Shown: one piece after another, positions 1 to 5,742 of the stretch | Position numbering within the stretch: position 1 is the stretch's first letter | Layout of the letters: the number at the start of each line of letters is the position of its first letter | Assembly (NCBI GenBank): GCA_021203915.1 | Contig: JAJQAI010000110.1 | Location: forward strand, 1 to 6,942 | Source: Prevotella sp. | GTDB taxonomy: Bacteria; Bacteroidota; Bacteroidia; Bacteroidales; Bacteroidaceae | DNA: 6,942 bases | Direction of reading: 5' to 3' | Position numbers and translations under genes: made by a program | The notes under the pieces: model-generated | Databases searched by the model: none | Seen by the model: only the letters and a program-made list of their open reading frames with translations | What the model was told of the DNA's origin: nothing

Positions 1-88
1 ATTATATAGTTAACCCTCTCTTTTTTTGATACTTAAAAACCTTTCTAGCTTTATACATCAATAGAAAAAGCCGTCTAAAGTCAAACTA

Positions 89-976
89 CTATAGACCAAG
101 ATAACCTATTTGCTCTTCTAAAGCTTTTTGGGTTTCTTTAGTGGCTGGAACAAGAGGCAGGCGAAGACGGTTTTCTATCATTCCCATTCCACTTAGCATT
201 GCCTTTATGCCCGATGGATTACCATCATTAAAAAGTAACTCATAAAGATATGAAAGCCTCTGGTGTATTTCACGAGCCTCTTTGATTTTCCCATCTAATG
301 CAAAGTGTATCATTGAAGAAAACTGCTTAGGAAGAGCATTACCTATAACGGATATAGCACCTACAGCCCCAGAGGCTATCATCGGAAAAGTCATTGCATC
401 ATCACCACTTATAACATCAAAGCCCTCTGGCTTATTCTTTACAACCTCATCCACCTGATCTAGCCAGCTACCTGCTTCTTTTATACCAACAATATTACTA
501 CATTCTCTAGCCAAACGTAAGGTTGTTTCTGCTTTAATATTAACACCCGTTCTTCCTGGAACATTATAAAGAACAATAGGAAGTTTTGATGCTTTAGAAA
601 TGGCTTTAAAATGCTCGTAAAGTCCTTCTTGGGAAGGTTTATTGTAGTATGGACAAACACTTAGGATTCCATCAACTTGAGAAAAGTCGCCACTTTGAAG
701 TTCATCTATTACGGCTGATGTGTTAAAGCCACCACAACCAACCAAAATAGGAAGACGGTGATTAACCTTTTGTACCACCAAGTCTTTTATTTGTTTTTTC
801 TCTTCTAAAGTTAATGTGGGCGTTTCACCAGTAGTGGCTAAAATGCAAAAAAAGTCAGCTCCACCTATCAACTGATAGTCTATTAATTTCTCTAAAGCTA
901 CAAAGTCAACGCTACCGTCTTTAGTAAAAGGGGTTACAAGAGCAATTCCCAATCCCTTAAAAATATTATGGTTCAT
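89..976 (-). CDS. dapA: 4-hydroxy-tetrahydrodipicolinate synthase
   Basis: This enzyme condenses pyruvate with aspartate-4-semialdehyde, the first committed step of the diaminopimelate/lysine pathway, and acts in the cytosol as a class I aldolase of the TIM-barrel DHDPS/NAL family. At 295 aa it is full length (E. coli DapA is 292). The catalytic set is visible: the TTGE motif with Thr48/Thr49, Tyr111 in CPYYNKPSQEG, Tyr137 in LYNVPGRTG, Arg142 for the substrate carboxylate, and the Schiff-base lysine Lys166 in GIKEAG. Spacing agrees with E. coli Thr44/45, Tyr107, Tyr133, Arg138 and Lys161. The usual G before TTGE is Ala47 here, a mild variation. The ATG lies about 20 nt below the predicted transcription start of a consensus promoter (1003-1034), which supports this start and independent transcription. 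DHDPS relatives such as N-acetylneuraminate lyase are unlikely given the GRTG and TTGE motifs. Confidence 0.96.
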   Translation of the reverse strand: MNHNIFKGLGIALVTPFTKDGSVDFVALEKLIDYQLIGGADFFCILATTGETPTLTLEEKKQIKDLVVQKVNHRLPILVGCGGFNTSAVIDELQSGDFSQVDGILSVCPYYNKPSQEGLYEHFKAISKASKLPIVLYNVPGRTGVNIKAETTLRLARECSNIVGIKEAGSWLDQVDEVVKNKPEGFDVISGDDAMTFPMIASGAVGAISVIGNALPKQFSSMIHFALDGKIKEAREIHQRLSYLYELLFNDGNPSGIKAMLSGMGMIENRLRLPLVPATKETQKALEEQIGYLGL

Positions 977-1002
977 GAAAATTTTATATCGATAATATAG
1001 TG

Positions 1003-1034
1003 CAAAATTAACGATTTTTTCTTAGGCTGGCAAA
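1003..1034 (-). promoter_or_regulatory. Bacteroidota-type promoter of dapA
   Basis: On the minus strand a -33 TTTG (1034-1031) is separated by exactly 20 bp from a -7 element TAATTTTG (1010-1003), an exact match to the Bacteroides sigma-factor consensus TTTG/TAnnTTTG. Transcription would begin near 996, leaving a leader of about 20 nt before the dapA ATG at 976. The assignment rests on consensus and position only. Confidence 0.8.
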
Positions 1035-1037
1035 ATA

Positions 1038-1067
1038 AAGCACTTTTAATAAAATGTCTTAGTGCTT
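1038..1067 (-). terminator. possible terminator hairpin after the DUF2442 gene
   Basis: AAGCACT (1067-1061 on the minus strand) pairs with AGTGCTT (1044-1038), giving a 7-bp stem with a 16-nt loop, followed by TATTTTG. It lies about 55 nt beyond the DUF2442 stop codon and directly upstream of the dapA -33 box, so it could insulate dapA from the module. The long loop and short T tract make it weak. A perfect palindrome AAAAGGCCTTTT at 1083-1094 lies nearer the stop codon and might contribute. Confidence 0.35.
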
Positions 1068-1122
1068 CTTATGGTAGGAGGGAAAAGGCCTTTTAGGCTT
1101 GAGCCCCCTATGCTTATATCTC

Positions 1123-1530
1123 TTAAATAGAAACGTCTTGCAACTCTTTTCCAATTAAACGAAGTTCATTTAGGATATGTTCTTCTCTTTTCTTTGAAGG
1201 CTTCTTCGTACCATTAGCGTATGCCGCAAGGAGACTTTGTTGTACACCCAATCGACGAGCTACTGCCGACATATTTAGCTCTGGATGAGATAGCAAAACC
1301 TTTGAGATGCCATGAGGTTCGGGTTCATCATAGAAAAAACTATCAAAACTAACGTCCTCATCTAACGCTTCCCATCTAATGCCAAATGCATTTATCTTAT
1401 AACTGGCACGTTGCTTGTCAGTAGCATACCTTAAACGGGGATAGTATAGTAGCGACTGCCACAAAGTTTGACCCTCGTTAGTTAGCCCATAAAGCCTACC
1501 ACCTTCAAACCAAATCTTTTCTATCTTCAT
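1123..1530 (-). CDS. DUF2442 protein with C-terminal helix-turn-helix
   Basis: A 135-aa protein with two parts. Residues 1-68 form a DUF2442 domain, seen in the opening MKIEKIWFEGGRLYGLT, the LWQSLLYYPRL stretch at 23-33, and GIRWEALDEDVSFDSFF at 50-66. Residues about 83-112 form an XRE-like helix-turn-helix (LNMSAVARRLGVQQSLLAAY, then NGTKKPS). This fused arrangement is common in Bacteroidota. DUF2442 genes are often found beside DUF4160 genes in small toxin-antitoxin-like pairs, and here the DUF4160 reading frame ends 18 nt upstream. The helix-turn-helix makes this the likely DNA-binding partner and autorepressor, with the inverted repeat at 1821-1838 as the obvious candidate operator. The gene appears intact although its partner is frameshifted. 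Family assignment is confident; the antitoxin and repressor roles are inferred from context. Confidence 0.88.
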   Translation of the reverse strand: MKIEKIWFEGGRLYGLTNEGQTLWQSLLYYPRLRYATDKQRASYKINAFGIRWEALDEDVSFDSFFYDEPEPHGISKVLLSHPELNMSAVARRLGVQQSLLAAYANGTKKPSKKREEHILNELRLIGKELQDVSI

Positions 1531-1548
1531 CGTTATCTTAATTTTAGG

Positions 1549-1784
1549 TTAGTTGCCATGTATTTTAATCCATTCTTTAAGGATATTTTCCATATTTTCT
1601 TCGATGATAGACTCAGCCAACTTGAGATCCTTAGACTTTATCCAAAATTCTCAAGTAGTCTTATCTCTTTCTCAATAACAAACTTTGCTGACCCATCAGC
1701 GCTAACAACATGTATGTGTGGAGGTTGATGGTCACGAGTATAAATGTAGAATTTCAATCCAAATAATCTTAATATCTCAGGCAT
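1549..1784 (-). pseudogene. frameshifted DUF4160 gene
   Basis: Translation from the ATG at 1784 gives 48 residues typical of the start of DUF4160 proteins: MPEILRLFGLKFYIYTRDH, then QPPHIHV at residues 20-26, and ends with LLENFG and a stop at 1640-1638. The family's C-terminal part (IKSKDLKLAESIIEENMENI, then LKEWIKIHGN, stop at 1551-1549) continues in the -1 frame without a gap. Restoring one base near 1641 (for example GGATAAAG read as GGAATAAAG) gives an uninterrupted protein of 78 aa, a normal length for the family. No canonical X-XXY-YYZ slippery heptamer is present at the junction, so a one-base deletion or a sequencing error is more likely than programmed frameshifting. The gene sits under its own promoter and is followed 18 nt later by the DUF2442 gene. 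A toxin role for DUF4160 is a prediction from gene pairing, not something visible here. Confidence 0.85.
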
Positions 1785-1812
1785 AATGTTATGATTTAAT
1801 TAATTGACAATG

Positions 1813-1844
1813 CAAATATAGGATATAATTTTATATCCTGCAAA
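1813..1844 (-). promoter_or_regulatory. promoter of the DUF4160/DUF2442 module
   Basis: Minus-strand TTTG (-33, 1844-1841), a 20-bp spacer, then TATATTTG (-7, 1820-1813) match the Bacteroides consensus exactly with the same spacing as the dapA promoter. The predicted start is near 1806, about 22 nt before the DUF4160 ATG. The spacer is nearly filled by a perfect inverted repeat. The nonamer TGCAAATAT (plus strand) occurs at both ends, 1811-1819 and 1839-1847, overlapping the -7 and -33 boxes as a direct repeat. Confidence 0.82.
1821..1838. promoter_or_regulatory. inverted-repeat operator candidate in the promoter spacer
   Basis: The plus-strand sequence GGATATAATTTTATATCC consists of 8-bp arms (GGATATAA and TTATATCC) around a 2-bp centre. 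It directly abuts the -7 box and ends 2 bp from the -33 box, so a bound dimer would block RNA polymerase. The downstream DUF2442 protein carries a helix-turn-helix and is the natural candidate ligand, as in autoregulated toxin-antitoxin operons. Binding is inferred; the symmetry and position are directly visible. Confidence 0.65.
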
Positions 1845-1944
1845 TATTTTAATCATTTTTATGAGAATATTTACAAGAAAGCTCTAGTAACGTTACAAAG
1901 GAAACTACAAATTTTTTTAAATCTCTTTTAAATCTATAATATCA

Positions 1945-2862
1945 TCAACTAGAGCCAATATATAGGAATATTAGTCCTAGCAGAACAAGAACAAGGTCCA
2001 CAACCTTACTCTTAAGATTCTTTTCATGAAACAGCAGTGCTCCAAACAAGAAAGATACTACAACGCTACCACGTCTAATCATAGATACTACGCTTATCAT
2101 AGCATCGGGGAAACTTAAAGCATAGAAATAAACAAAATCAGCAGCAGAAAGGAAAATACTTATTCCTATAATAGCCCAATCCCAACGAAATCGAGTAGAC
2201 TCTCCTTTTTTGGGTAACCACAAAATAAATAGCATTACACCCATCATAAAACATTGATAGATATTATACCAACTCTGAACCACCATATGATCAAGACCAA
2301 CTCCGCCTGATTCTCTTGGTGCTAATATATACCTATCATAAAGACCACTTAAGGCTCCCAAAAGAGCAGCTATAACAATGGAATATATCCATTTATCACG
2401 CTTAAAGTCAATACCTTCCTTTTTACCACTACGGCTAAGTAAATAAAATGATGCTATTGCTAGGACGACACCTATCCACTGATAAAGGTTAAGCCTTTCT
2501 CCAAAGACCAAAAATGCTCCAACAAGCACCATTACAGGACGAGTAGCATTAATAGGTCCAACAATAGTTAGTGGTAAGTGCTTCATACCAATATAGCCAA
2601 AAAGCCATGAGGAAAGTACTATAATGCTTTTAAGCACTATATATTTATGCACATCCCATCCACCACTTTCAACATGAAAGATTGTACCATCTAATATATC
2701 AGTATTAGCAGATAATATGATAAGGGGTAAAAAGATTAAAGATGAGAAAAGGGTATTAAGAAAAAGTACAGGTATAACAGCATTACTCTCTAAGGCCTTC
2801 TTTTTGAAGGAATCATAACAACCTAGCAAGGCAGATGAGAAAAATGCTAATACTAACCACAT
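1945..2862 (-). CDS. EamA-family (DMT superfamily) transporter
   Basis: A 305-aa inner-membrane protein with the ten-helix, duplicated-EamA layout of drug/metabolite transporters. Hydrophobic segments lie at roughly 2-17, 29-50, 73-93, 97-119 and 122-143 (first EamA repeat), then after a charged loop (SGKKEGIDFKRDK, about 145-157) at 158-176, 191-217, 228-248, 255-278 and 285-304 (second repeat). The end of helix 3 through helix 5, with VGPINATRPVMVLVGAFLVF followed by GERLNLYQWIG, is the most family-like stretch, and the second repeat has the equivalent LLFHEKNL. The substrate cannot be read from sequence; members export amino acids, nucleobases or other metabolites. The ATG lies 52 nt after the truA stop with no promoter seen between them, so co-transcription with truA is likely. 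No convincing terminator follows it. Confidence 0.9.
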   Translation of the reverse strand: MWLVLAFFSSALLGCYDSFKKKALESNAVIPVLFLNTLFSSLIFLPLIILSANTDILDGTIFHVESGGWDVHKYIVLKSIIVLSSWLFGYIGMKHLPLTIVGPINATRPVMVLVGAFLVFGERLNLYQWIGVVLAIASFYLLSRSGKKEGIDFKRDKWIYSIVIAALLGALSGLYDRYILAPRESGGVGLDHMVVQSWYNIYQCFMMGVMLFILWLPKKGESTRFRWDWAIIGISIFLSAADFVYFYALSFPDAMISVVSMIRRGSVVVSFLFGALLFHEKNLKSKVVDLVLVLLGLIFLYIGSS

Positions 2863-2914
2863 AAAAAACTTTTACCCTTATTTTTTAGTGCTACAGTTTG
2901 ACTCGTTAATAAAT

Positions 2915-3652
2915 TTAGAAATCGTATTTAATATCTTCTAAAAATAGCGCATTAGCAGGCATACTTTCTCCTGCCATAGAGCGGTTCTTACTAGTAATTA
3001 CACCATTAAATTCCTCTATGCTCATACGCTCACGACCCACTTCAAAAAGAGTACCCACAATGGCTCTTACCATGTTTCTTAAAAAACGATCGGCAGTTAT
3101 TCTAAAATGCCAAGAATTTTCATCATCTCTTACCCATTGGGCCTCCTTAACATGACAAATCATTGTTTTGGCAGAAGAATTACTCTTACAAAAGGAAGAA
3201 AAGTCTTCGTTAGAAAGTAAAACCTTTGCTGCCTGGTTCATCTTTTCAAAATCAAGATTATAGGGAGATTCAAAAGAATAAGCCCGTTTAAATGGGTCTT
3301 TTTGAAGATGAACATAGTAATGGTAAGTTCTTTCTTTAGCACTAAAACGAGCGTGAAGATCTTCCACCACTGGTATTACCTTATCTATTGATATATCTTT
3401 AGGAAGAAGTCTGTTTAGCTTATATGTAAGTTGGGAGGTATCTATTTCCCTTTCTATATCAAAATGAGCTACCATCCTTCGAGCATGAACACCAGTATCA
3501 GTGCGACCTGCCCCAACAATATTAACATCTTCGGAAAGAAGTATACTTAAGGCCTTTTCTATTTCCTCTTGGATAGACGAGGAGTTAGGTTGACTTTGCC
3601 AACCATGATAATGGGTTCCATCATATTTTAAAAAGATAAAATACCTATTCAT
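2915..3652 (-). CDS. truA: tRNA pseudouridine(38-40) synthase TruA
   Basis: This enzyme isomerises uridines 38-40 of the tRNA anticodon arm to pseudouridine and works as a cytosolic homodimer. The 245-aa protein is of normal bacterial length. The family motifs appear in order: KYDGTHYHGWQ at 9-19, the catalytic loop GAGRTDTGVHA at 47-57 with nucleophile Asp52, HARFSAKERTYHYYV at 100-114 with the conserved Tyr110, and FLRNMVRAIVG at 190-200 (RNA-binding and dimer core). The C-terminal APAxGL-type motif reads PANALFLEDIKY, with Asn and Ala replacing the common Gly-Leu, a small divergence. The gene lies 66 nt below the stop of the unknown cassette gene and probably has its own promoter, marked by the -7 element at 3685-3692. 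A perfect hairpin touches its start codon. The transporter gene follows 52 nt downstream. Confidence 0.96.
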   Translation of the reverse strand: MNRYFIFLKYDGTHYHGWQSQPNSSSIQEEIEKALSILLSEDVNIVGAGRTDTGVHARRMVAHFDIEREIDTSQLTYKLNRLLPKDISIDKVIPVVEDLHARFSAKERTYHYYVHLQKDPFKRAYSFESPYNLDFEKMNQAAKVLLSNEDFSSFCKSNSSAKTMICHVKEAQWVRDDENSWHFRITADRFLRNMVRAIVGTLFEVGRERMSIEEFNGVITSKNRSMAGESMPANALFLEDIKYDF

Positions 3653-3671
3653 CTATTTGTTATTCAAATAG
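3653..3671 (-). promoter_or_regulatory. hairpin abutting the truA start codon
   Basis: On the minus strand CTATTTG and CAAATAG form a perfect 7-bp stem around the 5-nt loop AATAA, and the stem's last base is immediately followed by the truA ATG. No T tract follows, so it is not a classical terminator for the upstream cassette. In the transcript it would cover most of the short leader and could limit ribosome access; as DNA it could also be a protein-binding site. Only the symmetry and position are observed. Confidence 0.45.
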
Positions 3672-3684
3672 TTTTAAGACATGG

Positions 3685-3692
3685 CAAAATTA
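3685..3692 (-). promoter_or_regulatory. -7 promoter element upstream of truA
   Basis: TAATTTTG on the minus strand is an exact TAnnTTTG match and is identical to the dapA -7 box. No TTTG occurs 19-21 bp upstream (the spot reads about GATATG), so the promoter is partial. Transcription would start near 3678, leaving about 26 nt of leader that contains the hairpin at 3653-3671. Confidence 0.5.
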
Positions 3693-3718
3693 CCTTAAAA
3701 TAGACATTTAGCATATCA

Positions 3719-4594
3719 CTATCTATCATAAAGTTTACGGGCATCATCTGCAGCTTGAGGGAAAACCAATTCATTAAGCCAAGCTTTAACTTTTTCTGGA
3801 ACCCTATTTGCATCCTCCTCATCCAAATGGAAAGCATGAAACGTACAAGAGCCTTTGTTTTCTAGTCTAAACTCAATATACTGCCCATACTTATCATCAT
3901 AAAAATAAAGAGCCCTCGAATCTTCTCCAACTGCCTTAGCAAGCATCTTAGCAGCTTGCTGTCTGCTACACATTAAAACTGATACTTTTTCTCCCTTATT
4001 CGTTGGAGTTGCACCTTTACCATACTCTCCATGCTTAGGATTCAATTTAAAATTTCTTTTAGGTCTTCTATTATTCTCAAACCAATTAGCTACATCACGT
4101 ATCTCTAAATCCCGTACTTCGATTTCATATTCTTTTCCATCACAATTAGTTGAAATAGAGCCTTTGTTACACTTAATAGCGTTGCAATTAATCAACAAGT
4201 ACGTATTATCTTTTGCCAAGATTATCCGCTCTGTCATTTCACACAAAGTGTCATTTTCTATGGGGCTTGTGTAATATGTATAATTTTTCTGTGATACTTG
4301 TTTAGGATTTTTACGCCAATTTTCTCCCCATTTGACCATAGCGTCTTGAAAAATATGGTTTTCTAGCATTGGATAGTCTTCGTCAGTTTTTGATACGTCT
4401 AAGAATGCTTTTATATTTTCCTCATCATAATACCTTGCTTGACTTTCTATTTCAACAAATAATGTGACCTCTGTTATACTTTTAGCGATATTTCTTAGGG
4501 TATTAGGTCCATCTTCCCTATCTCGAATATAGAAAGGCTGCGAAGTAACATCTTTTCTTTTAGGTAGTAACAAAAAAAGTTCACTTTTAGACAT
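3719..4594 (-). CDS. protein of unknown family, third gene of the DUF262/AAA cassette
   Basis: I do not recognise this 291-aa soluble protein; it has no signal peptide or membrane segment. It appears to have two parts. Residues 1-175 are mixed, with an N-terminal hydrophobic strand (ELFLLLP), a region of three cysteines spaced C137-x4-C142-x8-C151, and charged strands (EYEIEVRDLEIRD). A basic linker, NNRRPKRNFKLNPKHGEYGKG at 174-194, leads to a compact C-terminal domain of about 195-275 containing SVLMCSRQQAAKMLAKAVG, YFYDDKYGQYIEFRL and FHAFHLDEED. His188, His253 and His256 are the only histidines after residue 180 and could be functional, but this is a guess. The ATG lies 2 nt after the ATPase stop, which implies translational coupling and a shared task. 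It could be the effector or the substrate adaptor of the cassette; no named domain supports either choice. Confidence 0.85.
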   Translation of the reverse strand: MSKSELFLLLPKRKDVTSQPFYIRDREDGPNTLRNIAKSITEVTLFVEIESQARYYDEENIKAFLDVSKTDEDYPMLENHIFQDAMVKWGENWRKNPKQVSQKNYTYYTSPIENDTLCEMTERIILAKDNTYLLINCNAIKCNKGSISTNCDGKEYEIEVRDLEIRDVANWFENNRRPKRNFKLNPKHGEYGKGATPTNKGEKVSVLMCSRQQAAKMLAKAVGEDSRALYFYDDKYGQYIEFRLENKGSCTFHAFHLDEEDANRVPEKVKAWLNELVFPQAADDARKLYDR

Positions 4595-4596
4595 GT

Positions 4597-5730
4597 CTAA
4601 AAACCAGCTAATATTTTATAGTCTATAATTATTTGGTCAAAGAAGCCCTTTGGCGCTTTTTTTAAACGACCTGTTTGAGTGGCTTCTAAACAAATAGGTT
4701 TGGCTATGTGATTTTTCTCATCTCTTTCAAAGTAGTAGATTGACAACATCTCTGGTGTAATACAACCTTTGTTAAGAGCAACAAGACTTCCATTTACAAT
4801 ATGGTCACTATGCGTCTCAACTATAACCTGAACGCCATTCTTAGCTACCATGGCCATCAACTTTGCTAATTCTGCTTGGCCATAAGGATGGAGATGAGCT
4901 TCTGGATTTTCTATGACGATTAATGCTCCAGGCTTAGCAGATAACAATGCAACTATCACAGGCAAAGTATATGATATACCATACCCTATATTTTCACCAC
5001 TTAGGTCTTTTAGACCTTTTTGGCCCTCAATACCATTGTAATCATATATTACTAAAAATGAATTATCATCTTGGCTTTTCTGAACCTTAAATGTAATATT
5101 TGGACTTATTCGTTGTTCCCAATATATAGTCTGACTCATCAAGCTTAAATCTGTTTCCTTACCATTAGTATAGTCCTTTATTACATTTTCACTACCAAAA
5201 TTAAAGAGGTAAGAAGCAACAAGTTCCCCTTGTCCATAATTTAAAGATATTTGCTTTTTAGTTACGACCTCATAAGAATCATTGGGAAATCTACTTCTAC
5301 CTCCCCAGCGATTAACGCTTATATATTGAAAATCACTATTAAATAAAGATAGAGATTCTAAATTTTTGTCAGATACATTTTCGCTATAGAATTTCTTTTC
5401 CAAAAAAGTATTTCCAAAATTTGAAAGCTCAGCATTAAACTGGAATGAAAACTTTTCATCGTGTTCATCAATTATATTAAACTCTATTTCCCCAATATCA
5501 GCAAATCTATAAAGAGCATCATTCCCTGTCCCAATAGAACAAAGAGGATAATTTAGATCCAAGCCCTCCATTAATCTTCCTTTACGGAGAGATTGGCGAA
5601 GTAACAATAACGCTTGAATTATGCTCGTTTTACCGCTACTATTAGTTCCTGTCAATACCGTTAGATTACTTAAGTCTATCTCCGTATTCTGATGACATTT
5701 AAAATTTTTAATAATTAGCTTCTTAATCAT
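4597..5730 (-). CDS. AAA ATPase, DUF3696-type (SMC/ABC-like)
   Basis: A 377-aa ATPase of the single-chain, OLD/RecF-like AAA group. The N-terminus MIKKLIIKNFKCHQNTEIDL is typical of SMC/RecF-like proteins. Walker A is GTNSSGKTS at 28-36. Residues 239-257 (GLKDLSGENIGYGISYTLP) occupy the signature-motif position, ALIVIENPEAHLHP at 269-282 is the Walker B region, and VIVETHSDHIVNG at 302-314 is the switch/D-loop stretch seen in these ATPases. The C-terminal GRLKKAPKGFFDQ at 354-366 matches the end of DUF3696 proteins. There is no TOPRIM or other nuclease domain after the ATPase, unlike Gabija GajA or OLD nucleases, so any nucleic-acid cleavage must come from a partner. The gene starts 12 nt after the DUF262 gene and ends 2 nt before the unknown gene. 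It is probably the ATP-dependent sensor or switch of the cassette, by analogy with other defence ATPases. Confidence 0.92.
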   Translation of the reverse strand: MIKKLIIKNFKCHQNTEIDLSNLTVLTGTNSSGKTSIIQALLLLRQSLRKGRLMEGLDLNYPLCSIGTGNDALYRFADIGEIEFNIIDEHDEKFSFQFNAELSNFGNTFLEKKFYSENVSDKNLESLSLFNSDFQYISVNRWGGRSRFPNDSYEVVTKKQISLNYGQGELVASYLFNFGSENVIKDYTNGKETDLSLMSQTIYWEQRISPNITFKVQKSQDDNSFLVIYDYNGIEGQKGLKDLSGENIGYGISYTLPVIVALLSAKPGALIVIENPEAHLHPYGQAELAKLMAMVAKNGVQVIVETHSDHIVNGSLVALNKGCITPEMLSIYYFERDEKNHIAKPICLEATQTGRLKKAPKGFFDQIIIDYKILAGF

Positions 5731-5742
5731 ATATACCTTTGT

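Noticed and set aside
1..88. Possible terminator after dapA
   Set aside because: The only pairing found is a weak GCTTT/AAAGC stem with a long loop and no proper T tract; not strong enough to annotate.
1887..1896. Perfect palindrome GTAACGTTAC below the transporter gene
   Set aside because: It is short, with no T tract and no aligned promoter boxes; a 10-bp palindrome alone is not enough for a functional call.
1915..1935. Tandem direct repeat of TTTTAAATCT
   Set aside because: Two imperfectly informative A/T-rich copies in intergenic DNA; most simply low-complexity sequence.
1881..1955. Octamer GCTCTAGT (1881-1888) inverted at 1948-1955, with the same ACTAGAGC again at 6910-6917
   Set aside because: Eight-base matches at this spacing are plausible by chance, the loop is about 59 nt, and no mobile element or att-like context flanks the copies.
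4597..5730. Assignment of the ATPase to Gabija, OLD nuclease, Septu or PARIS
   Set aside because: No TOPRIM domain follows the ATPase, and neither neighbour is recognisable as a UvrD-like helicase, HNH PtuB or DUF4435 protein.
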